Shown here in pieces: positions 23,608-32,346 of a DNA stretch of 35,466 nt (position 1 is the stretch's first letter; each line of letters starts with the position of its first letter). A program made the translations under genes and the position numbers. The DNA is taken from the NCBI GenBank assembly GCA_022772675.1, contig JALEZW010000004.1, positions 1 through 35,466 of the forward strand. The letters run 5' to 3'. Below the pieces are notes generated by a model that searched no databases, was not told the DNA's origin, and saw only the letters and a list, made by a program, of their open reading frames with translations. The DNA comes from Agathobacter sp. (GTDB lineage: Bacteria > Bacillota > Clostridia > Lachnospirales > Lachnospiraceae).

Positions 23608-23798
23608 AGACCACTTTGTTACCTTATTGAACTGTTAGTTATTATTGATGAAATATGAACGATAGATTTTTGTGTTTCCGAACTACACCTTCACAACCAC
23701 TTGAACATTTACTCCGTTGGAAATTGCCTTTTTCTTCTCTTTTCGGTCACTTTGAGAGAACAGGATATGTCGCTCAAAGTGCCTAAATTCAAGGAGTT
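23608..23798. other. Non-coding junction between element and rlmD
   Basis: No gene is seen. It contains a perfect 9-bp inverted repeat CACTTTGAG...CTCAAAGTG (23748-23781) about 17 nt from the rlmD stop. This is the likely right-end region of the element; the crossover point is not visible. Confidence 0.45.
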
Positions 23799-25235
23799 TC
23801 AGGTATTTTTCCTTTGGAGCAGTGTCACGCACTCTACATGCCCACTATGCGCAAACTGGTCAAATGCCCGAGCCCGTCTCAATTCATATCCTCCATCCAC
23901 CAGAATCCGCAAATCTCTTGCCAGTGTAGCCGAATCGCAGCTCACATACACGATCCGCTCCGGCCTCATGGCAAGCATGGTGGAAAGGCAGTGCTCATCA
24001 CAGCCCTTGCGGGGCGGATCCACCACGATGACATCCGGATGGCGCATCTTAGATGATGCCTCATCCTCTGCTTCGCTCTTCTCATAGAATGCCGGCAGAA
24101 CTTCCTCTGCTTTGCCCACGAAAAATTCTGTATTGGTAATTCCATTTAATTTTGCATTACTCTTTGCATCCTCGATGGCCTGGGGTACAATCTCAACGCC
24201 GTAAACCTGCTTTGCTTTTCTGGAAAGAAACAGGGAAATGGTGCCGATGCCGCAGTAGAGATCCCAGACGGATTCCTTCCCGGTAAGTCCTGCATACTCC
24301 AGGGCAGTACTATAGAGCTTCTCTGTCTGCAGAGGATTCACCTGATAGAAGGACTGGGGGGAAATATGGTAGGCAATTGCCGTATCTGTCACTGAAAAAT
24401 CCTCCGTGTTACGCAGATGGATGTAATCCGTAATATAAGGCATTCCCCAGATACAATGGGTGCTTTTTCCAAGGATTACATTGGTCCGCTCACAATTCAC
24501 ATTATAGGAAATGGATGTCATTCCGGGAATTTTCTTAAGACGCTCCACCAGCTCCTGACCTGCCGGCAGACTGTCTCCATTAATCACCAGACAGACCATG
24601 ATTTCCCTGGTAGTAAATCCGTACCGAATTAAAATATGGCGTATCAGTCCCGATCCCTCTGACTCATCATATGCCGGAATCTGATACGCCTTCATCCAAT
24701 CTTTTACAACATCTAATATCACTTTATTCTCCGGCACCCCTAAAAGACAGTCCTCCACCGGAATAATACAGTGGGTCCGGGCAGCATAAAATCCTGCCAC
24801 CGGTTCCCCGTTCTTATCGTATCCCACCGGGAACTGGGCCTTATTACGGTAGCGGTAAGGATTCTCCATTCCCACGATAGGTTCCATGACAGCTTCCAGT
24901 TCCTCCTCTGAAAAACCGCCGATACGCATCAGATTATTACGGACCTTCCGCTCCTTAAATTGAAGCTGTTCTTCATAGGAAAGTGCCTGAATCTGGCAGC
25001 CCCCGCAGCGTCTGTGCAGCGGACACAACGGTTCCACCCGGTAGGGAGATGCCTCTACAATTTTTTCCACCCTTCCATAGCCGTAATGCTTTTTCAGCTT
25101 TACGGCACGGGCCAAAATCTTATCTCCAATCAGGGCATCTTTCACAAAAAAGGTCATGCCCTCATATTTTCCAATTCCCTCTCCATCGACACCCATATCG
25201 GTGATGGTGAGGGGAAATATATCATTTTTCTTCAC
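23799..25235 (-). CDS. rlmD: 23S rRNA (uracil-C5)-methyltransferase, RlmD/RumA family
   Basis: The enzyme methylates uracils of 23S rRNA (U1939 in E. coli; U747 and U1939 in some Gram-positives). An N-terminal TRAM domain (about 1-60) is followed by an iron-sulfur cluster with cysteines in CPLHRRCGGC. SAM motifs are WDLYCGIGTISLF and VDPPRKGC, and the catalytic cysteine lies in YVSCDSATLARDL. The start is taken as GTG at 25235, six nt after TAGGAGA; a reading from 25262 has no such site. The C-terminus HVECVTLLQRKNT appears complete. The 3' end abuts the mobile element, and rlmD 3' ends are known insertion sites of streptococcal integrative elements. It follows yhaM by 83 nt. Confidence 0.95.
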   Translation of the reverse strand: MKKNDIFPLTITDMGVDGEGIGKYEGMTFFVKDALIGDKILARAVKLKKHYGYGRVEKIVEASPYRVEPLCPLHRRCGGCQIQALSYEEQLQFKERKVRNNLMRIGGFSEEELEAVMEPIVGMENPYRYRNKAQFPVGYDKNGEPVAGFYAARTHCIIPVEDCLLGVPENKVILDVVKDWMKAYQIPAYDESEGSGLIRHILIRYGFTTREIMVCLVINGDSLPAGQELVERLKKIPGMTSISYNVNCERTNVILGKSTHCIWGMPYITDYIHLRNTEDFSVTDTAIAYHISPQSFYQVNPLQTEKLYSTALEYAGLTGKESVWDLYCGIGTISLFLSRKAKQVYGVEIVPQAIEDAKSNAKLNGITNTEFFVGKAEEVLPAFYEKSEAEDEASSKMRHPDVIVVDPPRKGCDEHCLSTMLAMRPERIVYVSCDSATLARDLRILVDGGYELRRARAFDQFAHSGHVECVTLLQRKNT

Positions 25236-25318
25236 TGCTTCTCCTATCGAACATCCATTCATACAAAATTATTTCCGGCAATGGAGCCTGCGATTTCGAT
25301 ACTTTCCAAAATATCATT

Positions 25319-26263
25319 CTACTTACTTGTCTTTCTCACATTGGTATCCAGAAGGCGGCTGTATCCCTGCCACTCTAAATGATTGTCCGGAACATTTGCA
25401 AGAAGTTCCCGCATGGTCTCCATCTTTGCGTCCACATTATCAGCAAAGCTTAAAGCCAGTGCCTCCACCAGTGCCGGCTTCTTCGGGGAACCGTATTCCA
25501 GCTCACCGTGGTGTGCCAGAATACAGTGCTTTAACTCATTTGCAAGGGTCTCCGGAAAACCGTCGATGGTGCGGATTGCTTCGCCCACCCACTCGGCACC
25601 GATCATAATATGTCCCAGCAGCTGTCCTGCATCGGTATAATCATTTGCCGGGAAAGCGGACAGCTCCTTTAATTTTCCGATATCATGGAAAATCGAGGCG
25701 GTAAGCAGCAGATCCCGGTTCAAAAAGGGGTAATTCTGTGCAAAATAATTACAGTTTCTTGTCACACTTAAGGTATGCTCCAAAAGACCTCCCACAAACC
25801 CGTGATGGACACTTTTTGCGGCAGAATGGAATTTGAAACGCTCTACAAAGGTCTCATTATCAAAAAATTTATGTAAGAGCTTATTCAGATATGGATTTTT
25901 GACGGAATCCATAAATCCTGTCAGCTCTCCATACATTTCCTCCACATCCTTGTCCGTACACGGAAGATACTCTTTCGGGTCATATTCCCCCTCTGATGCA
26001 CGGCGGACACGACGGATCGACATCTGAAGATTCCCCTGAAAACTGGTCACATCTCCCGTCACTGCTACGTAATCCAAAGCATCAAATTCATCAATTCCTA
26101 CAGAACCCGGATCCCAGATTTTCGCATCAATGGTGCCTGTCTTATCCTGCAAAATCACATTGTCATATGCCTTTCCCGCCTTGGTCAGTGCCGACTGCTT
26201 GAATTTGCAGAGATAAATTTCATTTACTTTTTCTCCTTCACGAAGATTTTCAATATATTTCAT
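25319..26263 (-). CDS. yhaM: YhaM-type 3'-5' exoribonuclease
   Basis: 314 residues: an N-terminal OB-fold nucleic-acid-binding domain (about 1-95), then an HD-type metal-dependent domain. Metal ligands show as HHGFVGGLLEHTLSV, the HD pair in IFHDIGKL and HCILAHHGELEYGSP. YhaM trims RNA and single-stranded DNA ends in Firmicutes. The start has TAGGAG upstream, ending 8 nt before ATG. It lies in the htrA-like, yhaM, rlmD operon, 51 nt after the first gene. Confidence 0.93.
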   Translation of the reverse strand: MKYIENLREGEKVNEIYLCKFKQSALTKAGKAYDNVILQDKTGTIDAKIWDPGSVGIDEFDALDYVAVTGDVTSFQGNLQMSIRRVRRASEGEYDPKEYLPCTDKDVEEMYGELTGFMDSVKNPYLNKLLHKFFDNETFVERFKFHSAAKSVHHGFVGGLLEHTLSVTRNCNYFAQNYPFLNRDLLLTASIFHDIGKLKELSAFPANDYTDAGQLLGHIMIGAEWVGEAIRTIDGFPETLANELKHCILAHHGELEYGSPKKPALVEALALSFADNVDAKMETMRELLANVPDNHLEWQGYSRLLDTNVRKTSK

Positions 26264-26314
26264 AATCTACTCCTTTTTTTGTCTTTCCTGTCTGCCTGTC
26301 GGTTCCCACAAAAC

Positions 26315-27613
26315 TTACTGCAGGACTCCCATTTCAAACTTACAGATAACCTTCTTGTATCCCCCGGTTCCCTCTCTCATGACAGCAATGGAATACTGCT
26401 CTTTTGGTGCCAGTTTTAGCAGAGTCTCCCGGAATTCTTCCGCGGAATCCACCTTTTCATCTGCTATAGAAAGGATAACATCCCCATTCTGAAGACCTGC
26501 GTTCATAGCCGGAGAATCTATCTCCACTTCCTTGATGTATACCCCTTTCGGAATGTCGTACTTATTTGCAATATAATCTGTTACAGTAGAAACATGTACT
26601 CCAAGATAGGGCACATCCTTATCCGCAAAAAGCAGATCCATCACGGGAATCAGTTCCGTAACATCCACGGCTGTCAGCGTACTGGCAGAATCTGTCCCAT
26701 AGCTCTGCATCACAATCCCAACCAGCTGGCCATCCGTATTGATCAAAACTCCGCTGCCATTCTGATTTGCAACAATGTCTGTGGTATAGACCCGGTAATT
26801 ATTATCCGGTGTGGAGATTTCGTTGTTGGTCGCAGTAATGCTTCCGGTAAGGATCGAATAGTTGGTGCCTAAAGGACTGCCCAGTGCAATCACGATACTG
26901 CCCTTATGTATCTCGCTGGAACTGCCCATTTCCATCACGGAAATCGAATTTAAAGTGGACTTCTCCATATCCGCCTTCGCCACGGCAAGAGCAGCAAGTC
27001 CTGTGTTTCCATCATATTTCACAAGTTCTGCCGGTGCCACCGTATCATCACAAAAGGTTACGTTAATGCCGGATGCATTTTTAATGACCTTTTTCTCTGT
27101 GAGGATCAGAATCTTCCCACCCTTATCCCCGATGATCGTACCGCTGCCCTGTCCCTCCCGCTCATAGGAGTTATTGAACCAGTCTGTATCACTGACCACA
27201 CTGGTAATGGTAACAATGGACCGGTTGGCAGCATTTCCGATTGCATAAAGCTGTGTCTGGATCTGCTGGTAATCCTCCAGTGTCATGGGTTCCTTTTCTA
27301 CCACAGGATCTGTCTCCTCCTTCTCGGACTCCTGCGTTTCCTCTGTCACCGGTTCCGGCTGTGTATTCTGTGTTTCTGTTGACTCACTCTCATCTGTCAC
27401 TCCCCTTTGGATAACAGGTTTCATCAACAGCATCACCACACTGGCTGCCAGTGCAAATACCACCCCGCAAGCTGCAGACATACCAAGACGCATCAACGTT
27501 CGTTTATAATTTTTCGGTTTGTCCTTAATCTGTTCACGAACAAAATCCTTCGTAGATAACTGCTTGTCATTCATATCTTCTATTATATGCATATTTTGTT
27601 TCTCTTGCAACAT
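26315..27613 (-). CDS. HtrA/DegP-like membrane-anchored protein with degenerate catalytic triad
   Basis: 432 residues. One membrane segment spans about 43-65, then comes an acidic, Thr/Glu-rich linker (70-110), a chymotrypsin-fold domain and a C-terminal PDZ domain (YLGVHVSTV... and GDVILSIADEKV). The usual LTNxHV histidine is replaced (LILTEKKVIKNA). The aspartate position reads DGNTGLAALAV. The GNSGG serine loop is altered to NQNGSGVLIN. It therefore probably lacks protease activity and may act as a PDZ-based sensor or scaffold. The start is uncertain; MNDKQLSTKD 13 codons in is an alternative. It is first in the operon with yhaM and rlmD. Confidence 0.85.
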   Translation of the reverse strand: MLQEKQNMHIIEDMNDKQLSTKDFVREQIKDKPKNYKRTLMRLGMSAACGVVFALAASVVMLLMKPVIQRGVTDESESTETQNTQPEPVTEETQESEKEETDPVVEKEPMTLEDYQQIQTQLYAIGNAANRSIVTITSVVSDTDWFNNSYEREGQGSGTIIGDKGGKILILTEKKVIKNASGINVTFCDDTVAPAELVKYDGNTGLAALAVAKADMEKSTLNSISVMEMGSSSEIHKGSIVIALGSPLGTNYSILTGSITATNNEISTPDNNYRVYTTDIVANQNGSGVLINTDGQLVGIVMQSYGTDSASTLTAVDVTELIPVMDLLFADKDVPYLGVHVSTVTDYIANKYDIPKGVYIKEVEIDSPAMNAGLQNGDVILSIADEKVDSAEEFRETLLKLAPKEQYSIAVMREGTGGYKKVICKFEMGVLQ

Positions 27614-27627
27614 TCACATGATTTTTC

Positions 27628-27656
27628 TTTTCCAATCCTGAAAGTTGATGTATAAT
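27628..27656 (+). promoter_or_regulatory. mutS2 promoter
   Basis: TTTTCC (27628-27633), 17-nt spacer, TATAAT (27651-27656), 54 nt before the mutS2 ATG. The -35 is weak. Confidence 0.5.
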
Positions 27657-27709
27657 AGGAAAAAAGCTGCCCTATAAACAGCAGCAAATAAAAAGTCAGG
27701 AAAAGCATT

Positions 27710-30088
27710 ATGAACAAAAAAGTTTACCATACACTGGAATACAATAAAATCCTGGAAAAACTGGCAGAATACGCCAGCTGCGAGGAAGCAAAAAAACGCT
27801 GTCTTGCCCTGGAGCCCATTACAGATAAAACAGAAATTACACGCCTCGAGGAGAATGTTTCGGATGCCTTAAGCCGTCTGTACCGCAGCAGCTCCCTCAG
27901 CTTCTCCGGTGTGCACAATGTGAATGGCTCCTTAAAAAGACTGGATATCGGCGGTACATTAAATACCACAGAATTATTATCCATCTGTTCCCTGCTGGAA
28001 GCTGCGAAAAGGGCAAAGGCCTATGACAGGAGCGACAGGAATGATGAAAAAACAGATTCTCTGTCTCCCCTTTTTTCACAGATTGAGCCCCTGTCTCCTC
28101 TTCTGGAAGAGATACGTCGCTGTGTCATTGGAGAGGATGAGATTGCGGATGAGGCATCTCCTGCCCTTGCCAGAATCCGTAAATCCATTCGCGGCATGAA
28201 TGACCGCATCCATGCCCAGTTAGCAAATATCATGAATAATTCCACCACCCGCACCTATCTGCAGGATGCAGTGATCACGATGCGGGATGGCCGCTACTGT
28301 CTGCCGGTAAAGTCTGAATCCAAGACACAGGTACCCGGCATGGTGCACGACCAGTCCGCCAGTGGCTCCACACTGTTTATCGAGCCCATGGCAGTGGTCA
28401 ATTTAAATAATGAATTAAAGGAACTGTTTTTAAAGGAGCAGGAAGAGATTAACCGCATTCTTTCTGAATTGTCCAATCAGGTTGCAGAAAGTGCCATGGG
28501 AATCCGTACCGATTATACGGTGCTGGCAGAGCTTGATTTTATCTTTGCAAAAGCGGAGCTGGCCAAAAGCTATAATGGTGTTGCCCCGGTTTTCAATGAA
28601 GAAGGACGCATTAATATCCGGAAAGCCCGCCATCCCCTTCTGGATGCCAAAAAAGTTGTACCGATTGATGTTCGTCTGGGTGAGGATTACAGACAGCTCA
28701 TTGTAACGGGTCCCAACACCGGTGGAAAAACAGTTTCCTTAAAGACCGTAGGGCTTTTGACTCTGATGGGACAGTCCGGGCTTCATATTCCCGCCGGAGA
28801 CCGCTCGGAGCTTTCCATTTTTGATGAAATTTTTGCCGATATCGGAGATGAACAGAGCATTGAGCAGAGTCTCAGTACTTTCTCCTCCCACATGACAAAT
28901 ATTGTACAGATTCTCGAAAAGGCAGACAGCAGAAGCCTCTGCCTCTTTGATGAGCTGTGTGCAGGGACGGACCCCACCGAAGGAGCAGCCCTTGCCATTT
29001 CCATTTTAAACAAGCTGAACCAGTATGGTGCTGTCACCATGGCAACCACCCACTACAGTGAACTAAAGGTCTATGCCCTCTCCACCCCGGGAGTGGAAAA
29101 TGCATGCTGCGAGTTTGACGTGGAAACCTTAAGTCCCACCTACCGTCTGCTTATCGGTATTCCCGGAAAAAGCAATGCTTTTGCCATCAGTTCAAAACTG
29201 GGTCTAATGGATAATATTATTGAGGATGCGAAGGGACGCCTGTCTGAAAAAGATGCCAATTTCGAGGATATGCTGGCAAACCTGGAGAAGAGCCGCATTA
29301 CCATCGAAAAGGAACAGCTGGAAATCCAAAAATACAAGGCTGAAGTAGAAGATTTAAAGAAAAAGCTGACAGCCAAAAATGAACGCCTGGACAACAGCCG
29401 CGATGAAATTCTGCGTAAGGCCAATGAGGAGGCCGTACAAATCCTAAAAGAGGCCAAAGACCTGGCAGATGAGACCATCCGCAATTTCAACAAATACGGG
29501 CAGGGCAAGGCCCCCATGTCCCAGATGGAAAAGGAAAGAAGCCGTGTCCGGGATAAAATGAGTAAGAGTGAGAAGGCTCTTTCCATGAAAAAGAAAGAAA
29601 TCGTCAATAACAAGGTTCCAAAGAAACTGCGTATCGGAGATTCTGTACGTGTACTTTCCATGAACTTAAACGGCACCGTCCACACCCTGCCCAATGCCAA
29701 AGGGGATTTATATGTACAAATGGGCATCTTGCGCTCGCTGGTCAATATCAAGGATCTGGTGCTGATTGACGATGATAATACTTCCTCCTCCAAAAAATAC
29801 GGGGGAAGCTCAACCGGTAAGATCAAAATGAGTAAAGCTGCCTCTGTATCCACGGAGATCAACCTGATTGGAATGACCGTGGATGAAGCAATCGCCCACC
29901 TGGACAAATACCTGGATGATGCCTATATTGCACATCTTCCCTCCGTCCGCATTGTGCACGGCAAGGGAACCGGAGCCCTGAGAAATGCCGTGCAGGCGCA
30001 TTTGAAAGCACAGCATTATGTAAAATCCTACCGTCTCGGTGAGCCGGGTGAAGGAGGTGCCGGTGTAACCATTGCGGTATTTGAGTAA
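27710..30088 (+). CDS. mutS2: MutS2 (ribosome collision/recombination ATPase with Smr domain)
   Basis: 792 residues, full length. MutS2 limits homologous recombination and, in Bacillus, splits collided ribosomes. The core MutS lever/clamp region is followed by the ABC ATPase with Walker A TGPNTGGKT (residue about 333 on), signature region DEQSIEQSLSTFSSHM and Walker B SLCLFDELCAGTDP. Then come a long coiled coil (about 515-640), a KOW-like segment and the C-terminal Smr domain with the VRIVHGKGTGALR motif. It is a single gene on the plus strand, divergent from the htrA-like operon and 68 nt upstream of the response regulator. Confidence 0.97.
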   Translation: MNKKVYHTLEYNKILEKLAEYASCEEAKKRCLALEPITDKTEITRLEENVSDALSRLYRSSSLSFSGVHNVNGSLKRLDIGGTLNTTELLSICSLLEAAKRAKAYDRSDRNDEKTDSLSPLFSQIEPLSPLLEEIRRCVIGEDEIADEASPALARIRKSIRGMNDRIHAQLANIMNNSTTRTYLQDAVITMRDGRYCLPVKSESKTQVPGMVHDQSASGSTLFIEPMAVVNLNNELKELFLKEQEEINRILSELSNQVAESAMGIRTDYTVLAELDFIFAKAELAKSYNGVAPVFNEEGRINIRKARHPLLDAKKVVPIDVRLGEDYRQLIVTGPNTGGKTVSLKTVGLLTLMGQSGLHIPAGDRSELSIFDEIFADIGDEQSIEQSLSTFSSHMTNIVQILEKADSRSLCLFDELCAGTDPTEGAALAISILNKLNQYGAVTMATTHYSELKVYALSTPGVENACCEFDVETLSPTYRLLIGIPGKSNAFAISSKLGLMDNIIEDAKGRLSEKDANFEDMLANLEKSRITIEKEQLEIQKYKAEVEDLKKKLTAKNERLDNSRDEILRKANEEAVQILKEAKDLADETIRNFNKYGQGKAPMSQMEKERSRVRDKMSKSEKALSMKKKEIVNNKVPKKLRIGDSVRVLSMNLNGTVHTLPNAKGDLYVQMGILRSLVNIKDLVLIDDDNTSSSKKYGGSSTGKIKMSKAASVSTEINLIGMTVDEAIAHLDKYLDDAYIAHLPSVRIVHGKGTGALRNAVQAHLKAQHYVKSYRLGEPGEGGAGVTIAVFE

Positions 30089-30156
30089 CTGGCATTCCGT
30101 TTCTACAGGTGGTTTATGATGCTGCCGTACCATAAGTCTATATAAGGAGATAACAT

Positions 30157-30855
30157 ATGGTTTCAAAACAGAAAATTTTAATTGTAGACGATGACAACAA
30201 TATTGCAGAACTGATTTCACTCTATCTGACAAAAGAGTGTTACGACACCAAAATCGTAAATGACGGGGAGGAAGCTCTCCGTGCCTTTGAACAGTATAAT
30301 CCCAACCTGATCCTGTTAGACCTGATGCTGCCGGGAATTGACGGCTACCAGGTGTGCCGGGAAATCCGGACCAAAAGCAATGTTCCCATCATCATGCTCT
30401 CTGCCAAGGGGGAGATTTTTGATAAGGTGCTGGGACTGGAGCTGGGTGCCGATGATTATATTTTAAAACCCTTTGATTCCAAGGAACTTGTTGCCAGGGT
30501 CAAAGCCGTTTTACGGCGTTATCAGCCGGTTCGCACGGAAAACGTGGTAGAACTTAAATGCGTGGAATATCCGGATCTGATAGTCAATCTCTCCAATTAT
30601 TCGGTAATGTACAACGGGCATCCTATCGATATGCCCCCAAAGGAGCTGGAGCTTCTCTATTTTCTTGCCTCCTCTCCGAATCAGGTATTCACCAGAGAAC
30701 AGCTTTTAGATCATATCTGGGGATACGAGTATATCGGAGACACCAGAACTGTTGATGTCCATGTGAAGCGTCTCCGGGAAAAAATCAAGGATCATGATAC
30801 CTGGTCCATCGCAACCGTCTGGGGAATCGGCTATAAATTTGAGGTAACAGAATGA
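30157..30855 (+). CDS. OmpR/PhoB-family response regulator
   Basis: 232 residues. The receiver domain has acidic pocket DDD at 11-13, phosphorylation site Asp55 (LILLDLMLPG), the switch residue in IIMLSAK and lysine in ILKPFDSKEL. The C-terminal winged helix carries LLYFLASSPNQVFTREQLLDHIWG and RTVDVHVKRLREKI. AAGGAG lies 10 nt before ATG. It overlaps the sensor kinase gene by ATGA, so they form a two-component system. The target genes are unknown. Confidence 0.95.
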   Translation: MVSKQKILIVDDDNNIAELISLYLTKECYDTKIVNDGEEALRAFEQYNPNLILLDLMLPGIDGYQVCREIRTKSNVPIIMLSAKGEIFDKVLGLELGADDYILKPFDSKELVARVKAVLRRYQPVRTENVVELKCVEYPDLIVNLSNYSVMYNGHPIDMPPKELELLYFLASSPNQVFTREQLLDHIWGYEYIGDTRTVDVHVKRLREKIKDHDTWSIATVWGIGYKFEVTE

Positions 30856-32291
30856 AATCAACCCTTTTAGCAAAAGTAATCCTTAATTACATTTTATTTC
30901 TCAGTATTGGTTTTATCATACTCTGTACCTTTACCCAGCATTCTCTGAATGCCTACACAGAAAACCGGGAGGCACAACGGCTGTACCGGGAAGCCACACA
31001 GGTAGCCGGTAATTACGCCCGGAATTACTTTAACTCCGAACTCTCCCTCCAGGATTTTCAGACGCAGATGGAAAGTCTCGGACAGTATTTATCCGCCGAA
31101 ATCTGGATTGTTGATAATCAGGGAGATATCCTTTTGGATTCCTCCGACGCCTCTATTGGAAAAAACGCTGCCAATGCCAATTTCACAACCCTGGACGGAT
31201 TTGACACCTCGGATTTTGGAAACAGCTACTACATGACCGGCAAATTCTATCATTCCTTTCCGGAAAAAATGCTGAGTGTGTATTCGCCGGTCACCTCAAA
31301 CTACCGTGTCAAAAGCTATGTCATGATTCATAAGCCGGTTTCTGTGATTGCACAGAATTCAAACGGGATGATGAACATTATTTTCTATACTGTGGGACTG
31401 ATTGCACTGTCAGCTTTATTTTTCCTGATTCTGTTTCTGCTGGATATTTACCGGCCCATCCGCCTTTTGACCGCCACCGCCAAAAGCTATGCCAGTGGGG
31501 ATTTTGAACCCCGTACCGGAATCAGCAGAAACGACGAGGTTGGCTATCTGGCAAAGACTATGGATTATATGGCAACGGAACTCAATACCTTAGAGGATGA
31601 CCAGAGAAAATTTATTTCCAATGTATCCCACGATTTCCGTTCTCCCCTCACCTCCATCAAAGGCTACGTGGAAGCTATGATGGACGGAACCATTCCCCCG
31701 GAAATGCAGGAAAAGTATTTTAATATTATATTATTCGAAACAGAACGTCTGGCAAAGCTTACCCAGGGAATCCTTGACCTGAACCAGTTTGGCCACCGGG
31801 GAATGATGCTGGATTTGTCTGATTTTGATATCAACCGAATGATTAAGACTACCATCCTCACCTTTGAGGGCACCTGTTCCCAGAAGGGGCTCTCCTTTGA
31901 TCTGGTACTGACCGGACAGGAACTGTTTGTCCATGCGGACATGAGTAAGATTCAGCAGGTACTCTATAACCTGATTGACAATGCTACAAAATTTTCGCAT
32001 CCTAACAATTCCATTAAAATTGAAACCAGCATGAAAAACGAAAAGGCTTTGATTTCCGTAAAAGATTATGGAATTGGAATTCCTGCAGACAGTATTAAAA
32101 AGATCTGGGAACGGTTCTACAAAACCGATTTATCCCGCGGCAGGGATAAGCGGGGGACCGGTCTTGGTCTGGCAATCGTTCGGGAAATCATTCAGGCACA
32201 TAAAGAACATATCAATGTCATCAGCACGGAAGGAGTGGGGACGGAATTTCTTTTTACTCTTCCTCTGGCGCAAAAAGAAGTGCAGTCCTGA
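30852..32291 (+). CDS. Sensor histidine kinase
   Basis: 479 residues. One membrane segment at about 8-28, an extracellular sensor region to about 165, a second membrane segment at about 170-196 and a HAMP domain (IYRPIRLLTATAKSYASGDF). The H-box FISNVSHDFRSPL has phosphoacceptor His260. The N-box is QQVLYNLIDNATKF, and the G-boxes are VKDYGIGIP and GTGLGLAIVREI. All catalytic motifs are intact. It is translated from an ATGA overlap with the response regulator. A terminator overlaps its stop codon (32277-32303). The signal is unknown. Confidence 0.95.
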   Translation: MKSTLLAKVILNYILFLSIGFIILCTFTQHSLNAYTENREAQRLYREATQVAGNYARNYFNSELSLQDFQTQMESLGQYLSAEIWIVDNQGDILLDSSDASIGKNAANANFTTLDGFDTSDFGNSYYMTGKFYHSFPEKMLSVYSPVTSNYRVKSYVMIHKPVSVIAQNSNGMMNIIFYTVGLIALSALFFLILFLLDIYRPIRLLTATAKSYASGDFEPRTGISRNDEVGYLAKTMDYMATELNTLEDDQRKFISNVSHDFRSPLTSIKGYVEAMMDGTIPPEMQEKYFNIILFETERLAKLTQGILDLNQFGHRGMMLDLSDFDINRMIKTTILTFEGTCSQKGLSFDLVLTGQELFVHADMSKIQQVLYNLIDNATKFSHPNNSIKIETSMKNEKALISVKDYGIGIPADSIKKIWERFYKTDLSRGRDKRGTGLGLAIVREIIQAHKEHINVISTEGVGTEFLFTLPLAQKEVQS

Positions 32292-32303
32292 TTACTGCAC
32301 TTC
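32277..32303 (+). terminator. Terminator of the two-component operon
   Basis: GAAGTGCAGT and ACTGCACTTC form a perfect 10-bp stem with a 7-nt loop that contains the kinase stop codon. TTTCAT follows, so the T-run is short. Confidence 0.7.
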
Positions 32304-32346
32304 TTTCATAGCATCTTATATCGGTTCTGAATCATCTGTATTTCTA

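Larger units (their letters stand above)
1..23798. mobile_element. Putative integrated mobilizable element (ends not resolved)
   Basis: The interval combines a large serine recombinase (1586-3277), a MOBP-type relaxase with a MobC-like partner (17580-19753), a candidate oriT (20253-20345), a ParM/ParR pair, a ParB and a TnpV-like protein. Base composition is visibly more AT-rich than in the housekeeping genes from 23799 onward, so the right end is placed at the 3' end of rlmD. The left end may lie outside the window. Between the two mobile modules sits about 10.7 kb of metabolic cargo (metE, a second MetE-like gene, pyrBI, LysR regulators, a MATE exporter). No direct repeat that could be an attachment site was found by eye. 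It could also be two adjacent elements flanking resident genes rather than one large element. Confidence 0.5.

Noticed and set aside
29140..29907. 255-codon open frame on the minus strand inside mutS2
   Set aside because: It lies opposite a well-conserved full-length mutS2, has a low-complexity Ser/Leu/Arg-rich translation and no ribosome binding site.
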